Under the pieces are notes generated by a model. It saw only the letters and a list, made by a program, of their open reading frames with translations. It was not told the origin of the DNA and ran no database searches. Below, piece by piece: positions 9,475-20,012 of a stretch of 64,000 nucleotides of DNA. Position numbers and translations under genes: made by a program. The number at the start of each line of letters is the position of its first letter. Position 1 is the stretch's first letter. The DNA is taken from the NCBI GenBank assembly GCA_022614855.1, contig JAKEHU010000019.1, forward strand, positions 38,914 through 102,913, given 5' to 3'. The stretch is from Chlamydiota bacterium. GTDB taxonomy: Bacteria; Chlamydiota; Chlamydiia; Chlamydiales; Rhabdochlamydiaceae.

Positions 9475-10128
9475 ATGAGATTTTTTATGGTTGCTTTCCC
9501 CGGTTTTCCCAAGATTTCTTTTGGCCAAATTCCAGGATTTTTCTCTTTTGAGCAAAATCCCATCTATACCATTTTTGAAAAAAGAATTTTAAATTCGATG
9601 TCGATGACAGAAAATCTATATAAATTTGCTACTCATATTCCTATCATTTCCCCAACAATCAGAGCCATGTGCTCTTTTTTTAAATACTGTTTTTCGCTTT
9701 TAGCTAATGTGGTTGGCTATGGGGAAAAAGAGCCGCTGACAGCAGAAGAAATTTATGCAAAGGAATATAAAGAACAAGTTACTGAATTTGAGAAATCTCT
9801 TCAGCTATCTCACGAAAAAGAATGGAAAGAATTACGATCGCAATTAGACGAACTCATCCATGACCTCACAAAAGAACCTAGATATTCTTCTACCTTTTTT
9901 TCCATACACTCACTGCTCTATTCTGAAGTGATCAATCTTAACATAGTTCAGCAAACAAATGAAAAGAGAGGAGATCTTTTAAAAAAAATAGAATCTTCTT
10001 CAAATGAGAAAAAAGGTGAAATAAAGAAAAAGATAGGAGAAGAATTTAACGCGTTAAATATAGACAAGTTTATTAAAACAATTAATGAATCTTTAGATGG
10101 ATTATTTGAGTTTAAACTTTTTTTTTGA
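9475..10128 (+). CDS. Unknown protein, N-terminal part of a probably frameshifted gene
   Basis: I do not recognise this 217-residue protein. Residues 1-45 are rich in Phe, Pro and Ile, a weakly hydrophobic segment lies near residues 60-80 (MCSFFKYCFSLLANVVGY), and the rest is charged and helical, with runs such as KRGDLLKKIESSSNEKKGE that suggest coiled coil. The frame stops within a run of nine T's at 10119-10127. One T fewer would carry the reading straight into the frame at 10097-10564, giving one protein of about 363 residues. A good -10 box (TATAAT, 9457-9462) lies just before the gene, with no convincing -35 box. The architecture resembles the anchored helical proteins later in this window, but there is no clear sequence match. 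Confidence 0.6.
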   Translation: MRFFMVAFPGFPKISFGQIPGFFSFEQNPIYTIFEKRILNSMSMTENLYKFATHIPIISPTIRAMCSFFKYCFSLLANVVGYGEKEPLTAEEIYAKEYKEQVTEFEKSLQLSHEKEWKELRSQLDELIHDLTKEPRYSSTFFSIHSLLYSEVINLNIVQQTNEKRGDLLKKIESSSNEKKGEIKKKIGEEFNALNIDKFIKTINESLDGLFEFKLFF

Positions 10129-10564
10129 TACGAATAGCAATACATTAACCAATAGAAACATTATTCATGATAGTTTGAAAAAGCTTAAGGAAAAATTTAC
10201 AGATTTGAAACAAGAATTAGAGAAGAGTGATTTTAATTTAATAGTAGTATTAAAAAAATATATTACATTACAACAATTTTTTCATGTCTATGAGTATTTC
10301 TGGAAACCATATGAAGCGAGAGTAGAAGACAATTTATGGCGCAGAGCAAAAAATCAGCATGTGCTTGAGTTATCTACTAAATCGAAGAAAATTGATTTAA
10401 AAACTTTTATGCGGAGATATCCAACAAATGAATTTTTAACAAAAATCGATGAAAATTTGATCGATTTAAACCAAAAATTTTCTGATTATTTTGAACGTTT
10501 TGAAAGACTTACTTTAATGGAAATTCTTAACAAGATAGAAGATAAGTTCATCAACAGTAATTAA
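10097..10564 (+). CDS. Unknown protein, C-terminal part of the frameshifted gene
   Basis: This 155-residue frame is predicted to be mostly alpha-helical and charged, with repeated lysine/glutamate stretches (LKKLKEKFTDLKQELEKS) and aromatic clusters (QQFFHVYEYFWKPYEAR). It has no recognised domain, no signal peptide and no own ribosome binding site before its ATG at 10097. The overlap with the preceding frame falls on the nine-T run, and the two halves have similar composition. It is therefore most simply the C-terminal part of one gene rather than an independent one. Slippage during transcription or replication at the T run could restore the full protein. Confidence 0.5.
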   Translation: MDYLSLNFFFDTNSNTLTNRNIIHDSLKKLKEKFTDLKQELEKSDFNLIVVLKKYITLQQFFHVYEYFWKPYEARVEDNLWRRAKNQHVLELSTKSKKIDLKTFMRRYPTNEFLTKIDENLIDLNQKFSDYFERFERLTLMEILNKIEDKFINSN

Positions 10565-10605
10565 TCATTGCGATTTTGCTTTTCATTGCCTATAGTCTGC
10601 TTTAA

Positions 10606-10776
10606 GAGAGGCGATTTGAAAACCAGATCTTCGATCTTTGAAAGATTTTTGTAATCTTTCACGTCAACCTCCTTGATCATATGCAGCTTCGCATATGACC
10701 TTTGTCAGTTGCGCGTGAAATCTTTTTCAAAAATCCTTTCAAATCTCTAAAAGGTCTAGCTTTCAAACCGCCTCTC
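10606..10776. repeat. 171-bp fold-back repeat with central ATATGCAGCTTCGCATAT core
   Basis: The stretch starts GAGAGGCGATTTGAAA and ends TTTCAAACCGCCTCTC, an imperfect terminal inverted repeat. The arms continue to pair (for example AATCTTTCACG with CGTGAAATCTTT) down to a palindromic core, CATATGCAGCTTCGCATATG, at 10680-10699, close to the centre. It fills the 226-base gap between the unknown frameshifted gene and the DUF721 gene and has no coding potential that I can support. The same core sits at the centre of the element at 51081-51246, although the arms differ. Confidence 0.75.
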
Positions 10777-10790
10777 AGAGGTATGCATCA

Positions 10791-11117
10791 ATGCAATATA
10801 AGAAAAAAGAGATGCAAGTGCGCAGACCAACGGGGAAACATATCAGTGATCTGATTCCCAATTATCTCAAACAAATTGAAAGAAAGAGTTTGGATCGGCC
10901 GGATCTTATTATGGCAGCATGGCCTGCGATCATCGGCAAAGAATTTGCCCCCATGACAAGAGTGATTTCCTTTGATCAAGGAATTCTTGCAATAAAAGTG
11001 AAAAATTCGAGTCTTTATAGTTTGCTTTCTGGGCAAGAAAGAGGTAAACTATTGGATGCTCTTCGAAAAAAATTCCCTTCTGTTGAAATAAAAAATATTC
11101 GATTTTCAATAGGATAA
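10791..11117 (+). CDS. DUF721 (DciA-like) protein
   Basis: This 108-residue protein has the DUF721 pattern: basic N-terminus, then LIPNYLKQIERKS, a central MAAWPAIIGKEFAPMTRVISFDQGILAIKV and a final LRKKFPSVEIKNIRFSIG. DUF721 includes DciA, the helicase-loading factor found in bacteria that lack DnaC, so a role near replication is likely but inferred. It sits 16 bases before gyrB, and this order is conserved in chlamydiae. The ATG at 10791 has AGAGG about 10 bases upstream; an internal ATG at 10812 is possible. That ribosome site lies in or just beside the right arm of the fold-back repeat, so the repeat could affect expression of the whole gyr operon. Confidence 0.85.
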   Translation: MQYKKKEMQVRRPTGKHISDLIPNYLKQIERKSLDRPDLIMAAWPAIIGKEFAPMTRVISFDQGILAIKVKNSSLYSLLSGQERGKLLDALRKKFPSVEIKNIRFSIG

Positions 11118-11121
11118 ATAA

Positions 11122-13626
<2,505 letters not shown>

Positions 13627-13640
13627 GAGAGCGCCAAAAT

Positions 13641-16091
13641 ATGCAAAATCCAAATGAAATCATCGTGCCGCGCAATGTCGAAGAAGAAGTAAAAGAGAGC
13701 TATTTGCGCTATTCGATGTCTGTCATCATTTCGCGGGCTCTTCCCGATGTACGCGATGGACTCAAACCTTCCCAGCGAAGAATTTTATATGCAATGCGCC
13801 AGCTCAACTTGACTCCCGGTGCAAAACATCGAAAATGTGCAAAGATTTCGGGAGATACTTCTGGGGATTACCATCCTCATGGAGAAACCGTCATTTATCC
13901 AACACTTGTGCGAATGGCACAGAATTGGGCGATGCGCTACACCTTAGTAGATGGACAGGGAAATTATGGTTCGATTGATGGCGATCCACCAGCAGCCATG
14001 CGCTATACCGAAGCAAGACTGACACATGCCTCTGTTGCACTCATGGAAGATTTGGAAAAAGAGACTGTGGAACTTTCTCCAAATTATGATGAGACAAAAA
14101 TGGAACCTGTTGTCTTTCCGGCAAAATTTCCCAACCTTCTTGCCAACGGCTCTTCGGGAATTGCAGTCGGTATGGCTACAAATATCCCTCCTCATAATTT
14201 AGGAGAATTGATTAGCGCCACAAAACTCATCATCGATGATCCAAAGACAACAATTGATCAAATCATCGAAGTGATGCCAGCTCCTGATTTTCCGACAGGT
14301 GGTGTCATTTGTGGGTACAGAGGAATTCGAGAAGCCTACCACACTGGAAAAGGTAAAGTTTTGCTCCGCGCAGTGATTCGCGCAGAGGATCAAGATGGCG
14401 GCGATCGCAAAAGGCTTGTCGTCGATGAAATTCCCTACAACGTAAATAAATCTGCTCTCATCCAAAAAATTGCAGATCTCGTCAATGAAAAACAGATTCC
14501 TGGAATTTCCGATATCCGCGATGAGTCGGACAAGGATGGAATGCGCATCGTTTTTGACCTCAAAAGAGGAGAGATCCCCGACGTAACCATCAACCAGCTC
14601 TATAAATTTACTGAGATGCAGGTCACATTTGGCTGCAACATGCTCGCTTTAGATAAAGGTCTTCCAAGGACGATGAATATCAAACAATTCATCACCTCTT
14701 GGATCGACCATCGCATTGAAGTGGTCCGTCGCAGAACCCGTTTTGAACTTTTGAAAGCAGAAGCAAGAGCACACATTTTAGAAGGGTACTTAAAAGCCTT
14801 AAGTCACCTCGATGAAGTAGTGAAAATGATTCGAGCAAGCCAAAATCGCGAAGAGGCAAAACATCAATTGATGAATAGATACCAGCTGACAGAAAGACAG
14901 GTAAATGCAGTCTTAGATCTTAAATTGTACCAATTGACAGGGCTTGAAAGAGAAAAAATAGAAGGTGAACATGCAGACCTCCTTAAGAAAATCGCCCATT
15001 ACCGAGATATCCTTGCAAGTGAACTTTTAGTGAGAGGGATTATCAAAGGTGAGCTGGATGAACTGCAAAAACATCATGTTTCCGATAGAAAAACAAAGAT
15101 CATCCCTGCTGAGGGGGAATTCAATATTGAAGATTTAATTGCAGAGGAGCAGGTGATCATCACCATTTCCGAAGATGATTATATCAAACGCATGCCAGCC
15201 GATACCTTCCGCGAACAGAGAAGGGGTGGCGCTGGTATAATCGGCATGGACATGAAAAAAGAAACCGATGTGCTTAAAGGCGTCTATGTCGCTTCTACCC
15301 ATGATACTTTGCTCATCTTTACAAGTTTGGGCAGGTGCTACTGGTTAAAAGCCTGGCAAATTCCTGAAACAGGAAGGAGGACAAAGGGAAAGGCAATGAT
15401 CAATCTTTTGGAAGATTTGCGCAGCGAAGAAAAGATTGCCACCGTACTTTGTGTGAAAGATTTTTCTGAAGAAACGAGCATCTTACTTGCAACGAAAAAT
15501 GGAATTTTAAAGAAAACCCTACTTTCTTCCTTTACTTCTCCTCGTCGAAAAGGAGTATTTGCCATCAACATTGATGAAGGGGATGAGGTTATTGCTGCAA
15601 GACTTTGCAAAAAAGATCAACAAATCATGCTCTTTACTAAAAATGGGATGGCCGTTCGCTTTGATGAAAAACTGGTTCGCCCTGTTGGAAGAGTTGCGCG
15701 AGGGGTCAAAGGAGTCACACTCAAAGGAAAAGAAGATTGCGTTGTCTCCTGTGTCATCGTCGAAAATTTAGAGCAAAGCGTTCTCATCGTCTGCGAAAAA
15801 GGGTATGGAAAGCGGTCGAAAGTCAGCGAGTTTAGACAAACCAATCGGGGCGGCGTCGGCGTCCGTTCGATCATTACAAGCGAAAGAAATGGAAAAGTCG
15901 TCGGAGCCATCACTGCCACCAATCTCGATAGCGTTGTCCTCATGTCCACATCCGGGCAAACCCTTCGCATGAATATGAAAGATGTGCGTGTGATGGGAAG
16001 ATCTACGCAAGGAGTGAGACTCGTCAATTTAAAAGAGGATGACCAGGTTGTTGCAGTCCAAAGAATCGAAACCCTTGAACAACACCAGTAA
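13641..16091 (+). CDS. gyrA: DNA gyrase subunit A
   Basis: GyrA cuts and rejoins DNA. The winged-helix active site has AAMRYTEARL with the catalytic tyrosine at residue 122, and the C-terminal half contains the beta-pinwheel, including a GyrA-box-like stretch EQRRGGAGIIGM. Length 816 is normal. The quinolone-determining region reads DYHPHGETVIYPTLVRMAQ, so the position of E. coli Ser83 is threonine and that of Asp87 is proline. The adjacency to gyrB supports gyrA rather than parC. An ATG follows the gyrB stop by 14 bases with GGAGAG upstream, so the pair is probably transcribed together. Confidence 0.96.
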   Translation: MQNPNEIIVPRNVEEEVKESYLRYSMSVIISRALPDVRDGLKPSQRRILYAMRQLNLTPGAKHRKCAKISGDTSGDYHPHGETVIYPTLVRMAQNWAMRYTLVDGQGNYGSIDGDPPAAMRYTEARLTHASVALMEDLEKETVELSPNYDETKMEPVVFPAKFPNLLANGSSGIAVGMATNIPPHNLGELISATKLIIDDPKTTIDQIIEVMPAPDFPTGGVICGYRGIREAYHTGKGKVLLRAVIRAEDQDGGDRKRLVVDEIPYNVNKSALIQKIADLVNEKQIPGISDIRDESDKDGMRIVFDLKRGEIPDVTINQLYKFTEMQVTFGCNMLALDKGLPRTMNIKQFITSWIDHRIEVVRRRTRFELLKAEARAHILEGYLKALSHLDEVVKMIRASQNREEAKHQLMNRYQLTERQVNAVLDLKLYQLTGLEREKIEGEHADLLKKIAHYRDILASELLVRGIIKGELDELQKHHVSDRKTKIIPAEGEFNIEDLIAEEQVIITISEDDYIKRMPADTFREQRRGGAGIIGMDMKKETDVLKGVYVASTHDTLLIFTSLGRCYWLKAWQIPETGRRTKGKAMINLLEDLRSEEKIATVLCVKDFSEETSILLATKNGILKKTLLSSFTSPRRKGVFAINIDEGDEVIAARLCKKDQQIMLFTKNGMAVRFDEKLVRPVGRVARGVKGVTLKGKEDCVVSCVIVENLEQSVLIVCEKGYGKRSKVSEFRQTNRGGVGVRSIITSERNGKVVGAITATNLDSVVLMSTSGQTLRMNMKDVRVMGRSTQGVRLVNLKEDDQVVAVQRIETLEQHQ

Positions 16092-16716
16092 AAAAAATAC
16101 TGGATTTTTCATAACGTTTGAAGGAGGAGATGGAGCTGGAAAGACCACTCTTATCGACTCCCTCTATCAGATTTTTTCCTCAAAAGGCAGAGAGGTTGTA
16201 AAAACGCGCGAACCTGGAGGAACCCTCCTCGGCGAGATGATTCGCAACATGGTTCTAAACCCTCCTAACCATGGACTGAGTCCAAGAGCAGAACTCTTTT
16301 TATTTTTAGCCGACAGGGCAGAGCATGTTGACCGCGTCGTTCTTCCCGCACTAAAAGAGGGAAAGATCGTCCTCTCAGATCGATTTACCGATTCAACTTT
16401 AGCTTACCAGGGAGTTGGTCGCGGATTGAAAGAAGAGGTAATCAAAAGTTTTTGCGCATTTGCAGCGGATAATCTGCAACCTGATTTGACCATTTATTTA
16501 GATATCGATCCAAAAATTGGCATGAAAAGGATAAAAAAAGGTTCTCAAAAATTAGATCGAATTGAAACAGAGGGCGTTTCCTTTCATGAAAAGATCCGCG
16601 CTGCATTTCTAAAACTTGCAGAGGAAAATAAAAAACGCATTCGCGTAATCGATGCGACAAAACCTCCCCAAGAAGTTTTAAAAGATGCATTAAGAGTCAT
16701 AGATGAGCTTCAATGA
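16039..16716 (+). CDS. tmk: Thymidylate kinase
   Basis: Tmk phosphorylates dTMP to dTDP for DNA synthesis. The protein shows the P-loop FEGGDGAGKTTLID, TREPGGTLLGEMIR (the DR(Y/H)-substituted phosphate-binding region), LSDRFTDSTLAYQGVGRGL and DLTIYLDIDP. As read from the ATG at 16039 it has 225 residues and overlaps the gyrA end by 53 bases. The first 24 residues are not conserved, so translation could begin later, for instance at a TTG at 16075, giving about 213 residues. It lies in the conserved gyrB-gyrA-tmk-holB order. Confidence 0.94.
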   Translation: MTRLLQSKESKPLNNTSKKNTGFFITFEGGDGAGKTTLIDSLYQIFSSKGREVVKTREPGGTLLGEMIRNMVLNPPNHGLSPRAELFLFLADRAEHVDRVVLPALKEGKIVLSDRFTDSTLAYQGVGRGLKEEVIKSFCAFAADNLQPDLTIYLDIDPKIGMKRIKKGSQKLDRIETEGVSFHEKIRAAFLKLAEENKKRIRVIDATKPPQEVLKDALRVIDELQ

Positions 16717-17512
16717 GCTTTTGCAAAAAGAAAAAATTCCCAATGTTTTGCTCCTAGAAGGTCCAAACTTATTGAGCCAGGCAAAAGAAATTGCTGGCAA
16801 ATTGATGGGTCCAGCTCATCAAAGAAAAATTGCCTCAGAAAACCACCCCGATCTTTTCATCTATCAGATCAAGGAAAAAAGCGGGCTCCATTCGATTGCA
16901 TCCCTGCGCCACCTAATCGAACAGATTGGCCTTTCCCCGTTAGAAGCAAACGTGAAGGTCTTCATCATCGACTCAGCCGAAAAGATGCTCCCTTCAGGGG
17001 CAAATGCCCTTTTAAAAACCTTAGAAGAACCTCCAAATGATAGTTATATCCTTCTTCTCACTGAAGATAGCTCCTTTCTTTTGCCAACGATTGGCTCTCG
17101 CTGCACAAAAATTTCCTATGAAGCGAATCAAAGCAGTGAAGATCTCTCTGAAATCAAAGAGCACATTACCCAGCTTTTTCACTCCCTTTCGGATGAACTC
17201 TCTTTGCTCGAAGGGATTACAAAACTTGAAAAACAATTTTTTAATGATCCAGAAAAAACCCAAGAGTATTTTCACCGCATCGACCTTCTTTTTCAATCGA
17301 TTCTCTCTTGGTTTCGCGATATTCAAATCATTTCTTTCACGGAAAATATGAGTAGCAATTATTTGCACAATCTAGGCAAAATAGACGCCTTAATTGGATA
17401 TCGTGCGCCTTCTATGGAAAAGATCAACCGACTGATCAAAAAGTCTTACTTCGCTCTAGAGCGCAATATGAAACTCCGCACGGTTATCCTGAATTTTTTT
17501 CTACAAATATGA
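16703..17512 (+). CDS. holB: DNA polymerase III delta' subunit HolB
   Basis: HolB is the clamp-loader delta' subunit. The 269-residue protein has the core AAA+-like order: LLLEGPNLLSQAKEIAGKL (degenerate P-loop), IRHLIEQ-type SLRHLIEQIGLSPLEANVKV, FIIDSAEKMLPSGANALLKT and LEEPPNDSYILLLTED with SRCTKI (the SRC motif). The P-loop lacks the GxGKT residues, as is normal for delta', which does not bind ATP. It overlaps tmk by 14 bases and closes this replication operon. A 47-base gap with an imperfect hairpin (CTGC..GCAG, 17521-17533) separates it from the paralogue array. Confidence 0.9.
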   Translation: MSFNELLQKEKIPNVLLLEGPNLLSQAKEIAGKLMGPAHQRKIASENHPDLFIYQIKEKSGLHSIASLRHLIEQIGLSPLEANVKVFIIDSAEKMLPSGANALLKTLEEPPNDSYILLLTEDSSFLLPTIGSRCTKISYEANQSSEDLSEIKEHITQLFHSLSDELSLLEGITKLEKQFFNDPEKTQEYFHRIDLLFQSILSWFRDIQIISFTENMSSNYLHNLGKIDALIGYRAPSMEKINRLIKKSYFALERNMKLRTVILNFFLQI

Positions 17513-17559
17513 GAGATTGCCTGCAAAAAGCAGACAATTTCTAAAAAACGTGAGGAATC

Positions 17560-18780
17560 ATGAAAATCTCTTCTCAAGAATTTCATAAATTTGTCCAGTG
17601 GTTTTTTACCTTAAATTTTTCTCTTACTAGGGAAAATCTGCTTCGTCTATTTGCACAAACAACCAGCCTGTTTACCCTCATTGCAACCGGAGGTCTTTTT
17701 TACAAATGCATGGCTAGCCGCTCCTGCAGCTTAAATTTTATTCCCAGTTCTGTAAAAAACTATGCAGCTAACATCTTCACCTCAAGAGAAAAATCAGTAG
17801 AAAGGAAGATTAAAAGCATTGAGCTATATGGAGCTGACGAAGACACTCTTGAAGCATTATCAGAAAAAGATCCACAGCTGACCCCTCTATTAGCTGATGC
17901 TGTTTCAGCATATATAAAGAAGGAAGGAGATTACGATAAAAAGGCAAAGGCGTTTTGTGAAGAATTACAGGCGAAATTCAGCTATTATTTATTTGTACAT
18001 CTTTCCCCCATCACTTATCCAGATGGATCTACTTATTTCGTAGTTGACGTCGTTGAATTGAAAGATGAATCTGCAAGACTAACTTTCACTTCTCCATCTT
18101 CTAGAATTGCTCATAATGGTCCGAATAGTCTTTTATCGAATTTTGACGAATATTTGAAGCTTGGGACTAAACTTTCTAATGAAGGAAAGATCAAAAGCAG
18201 TGAGCAGAAGGTCCCTGAAATTTGGTACACCTGTTTTGGTCACTCTCATCTAGCCCTAAAACCTTTTCAACAAATTTTTGTCGATAGCGTGGAAAATAAC
18301 TTGGAAGCATTGGTAGAAGTTTTCATGGAAGATACAGACGATACTAAAGCTGCAAAAATAGTCTTTCTTTTAGGATATAGGAAGTCAGGGGAGGATTTAA
18401 TGAAAGTTCTTACGAGAAGAATACGCGATGAGAATTGGGAAATTAGAAATAATATCCTTAAAGTATTTGCTTTCATGGCAAAACACTATCCAGAAATCCA
18501 ACTGCCACTTTATTACGGGATTATCCCTGCTTTAAATGATCCTTTGGCAACCAATAGAAATGAAGCTGCTGCTATTTTATATCATCATTTACCGAATTTA
18601 GTGAAGCAAGGAAAAATATCAAATGAAGTTCTACCGTTTGAAATCAAACAAGCCATACCATTTTTACTAAAAATGGAGAAATTGAAGCAGCCAAAAGGCC
18701 ATGAGTATGCAAAAGAGATCCTAAACTTTCTTGAGAAACAACAATATGGCTTCACGGTTAAAAATCGTAATAAGGAATAA
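17560..18780 (+). CDS. Anchored HEAT-like protein, paralogue 1 of 9
   Basis: I do not know the function. The family layout is clearest here. Residues 1-35 hold the anchor motif FHKFVQWFFTLNFSLTRENL and a Q at the membrane border. About residues 36-54 form one hydrophobic helix, followed at once by YKCMASRSCSLNF. Residues 85-170 form a mixed alpha/beta part ending with SPITYPDGSTYFVVDVVEL. Then come a linker with LSNFDEYLKLGTKLSNEGKI and the block CFGHSHLALKPFQQIF. From about residue 260 to the end, HEAT-like helical pairs include IRDENWEIRNNILKVFAFMA. The basic patch after the helix suggests one membrane pass with the C-terminus inside the bacterium, but secretion to an inclusion membrane is possible. 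GAGGAA lies 6 bases before the ATG. Confidence 0.82.
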   Translation: MKISSQEFHKFVQWFFTLNFSLTRENLLRLFAQTTSLFTLIATGGLFYKCMASRSCSLNFIPSSVKNYAANIFTSREKSVERKIKSIELYGADEDTLEALSEKDPQLTPLLADAVSAYIKKEGDYDKKAKAFCEELQAKFSYYLFVHLSPITYPDGSTYFVVDVVELKDESARLTFTSPSSRIAHNGPNSLLSNFDEYLKLGTKLSNEGKIKSSEQKVPEIWYTCFGHSHLALKPFQQIFVDSVENNLEALVEVFMEDTDDTKAAKIVFLLGYRKSGEDLMKVLTRRIRDENWEIRNNILKVFAFMAKHYPEIQLPLYYGIIPALNDPLATNRNEAAAILYHHLPNLVKQGKISNEVLPFEIKQAIPFLLKMEKLKQPKGHEYAKEILNFLEKQQYGFTVKNRNKE

Positions 18781-18788
18781 GATGAGTC

Positions 18789-20012
18789 ATGAAAGTCCCT
18801 TCTTCGCAAGAATTTCGTAAATTTGCCGATTTTGTCTTTACCTTTAACCCTTCGGTAACTAGAGAAAATTTACCGCGCCTATTCGCGCAAGCAACGCTAG
18901 CAACTGGCCTCGCCTTAACCAGTTGGTTCATTTGCAAATGCATAATGAGCCATTGTTATAGCATAAATTCTATTTCTAATATTCCTGCTAAATTCTTCGG
19001 CTCAGAAAAGACAATATTAGAGAAAATTTGGAAAGAAGTTGACACACAAGGCATCGATACTACGCCAATTAAAGCTCTAGAGATATATGGTTCAGAAGAG
19101 ATTACTTTTGATAAGTTTAGCCAAGTGGAAAAAGTCTATTTAGGCAATGCTTTTTTATCATATCTAAAAAACGATGAGAAAAACTATCCAACTAAATCGA
19201 ATACATTTTGTAATTTGTTACTGACAACTCACAAATTAGCCTTTGTAAAGCTTTCTCCTATCACTTACCCTGATGGCTCTATTTACGTGACAATAGATAT
19301 TAGAAAGGAAGCAGTAGAATTCAATCCTCCAAATTCGCTTACCATTTCTTGTGAAGATCCGAAAGGTCTTTTAAAGGAATTTGATGAATACTGTGAGAAG
19401 GGTCGTAAACTTTCCAAGGCTGGGGAGATCGAAAAAGGTGAAGAAAACGTGGCTGGAGTTTGGCATACCCTTTTTGGACATTCCCATCCTGACCTTAAAC
19501 CTTACCTTGAAATTTTTACAAATAATACTAAAGACTTTTACATCTATAGCAAATTATTGGACATTTACTTGTCTAGTGATGACGATTCCCAAATTGCGAA
19601 AGTAATTTTACTTTTTGCTTATCAGGGTACTGGTGAGGGAATAGTAGAGACACTTGAATATAGAATTGATGATCAAAATGGAGATATTAGGGCAAATGTA
19701 TTTAGTGTATATGCTTTTATAGCTGAATACCACCCTAAAATCGAGTTACCTTTTTTGAGGATTCTCTCTGCGATAAATGACCCTCTGACAATTGTAAGAA
19801 GTAAAGCTCTTAAGACTTTGTACCATTATTTATCGCATCAAAAAGATGGATACATAACAGAAGTTGAACTTAATAAAATTAGAGAATTCATCCCAATTCT
19901 AAAAAAGATACAGAAGTTACAACAGCCAAATAACCGCTATTTTGCAAATGAGATCTTAAAGGTTCTTAAAGATCATTATGGCATCGATATAAACAAGGTA
20001 GAGAACTCATGA
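18789..20012 (+). CDS. Anchored HEAT-like protein, paralogue 2 of 9
   Basis: This 407-residue member begins SSQEFRKFADFVFTFNPSVT, then a hydrophobic helix and YKC-like CKCIMSHCYSI, so the usual SRSCS is changed to SHCYS. The middle part has SPITYPDGSIYVTIDI and GVWHTLFGHSHPDLKPYLEIF, the best form of the GHxH block. The last 80 residues are nearly identical to paralogue 3, at DNA as well as protein level (19773-20010). The gene starts 8 bases after paralogue 1 and its stop overlaps the next ATG, so translation is probably coupled. Unknown function. Confidence 0.8.
   Translation: MKVPSSQEFRKFADFVFTFNPSVTRENLPRLFAQATLATGLALTSWFICKCIMSHCYSINSISNIPAKFFGSEKTILEKIWKEVDTQGIDTTPIKALEIYGSEEITFDKFSQVEKVYLGNAFLSYLKNDEKNYPTKSNTFCNLLLTTHKLAFVKLSPITYPDGSIYVTIDIRKEAVEFNPPNSLTISCEDPKGLLKEFDEYCEKGRKLSKAGEIEKGEENVAGVWHTLFGHSHPDLKPYLEIFTNNTKDFYIYSKLLDIYLSSDDDSQIAKVILLFAYQGTGEGIVETLEYRIDDQNGDIRANVFSVYAFIAEYHPKIELPFLRILSAINDPLTIVRSKALKTLYHYLSHQKDGYITEVELNKIREFIPILKKIQKLQQPNNRYFANEILKVLKDHYGIDINKVENS

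Noticed and set aside
17518..17542. Terminator after holB
   Set aside because: The CTGC/GCAG hairpin is short and has no T run, so I did not list it.
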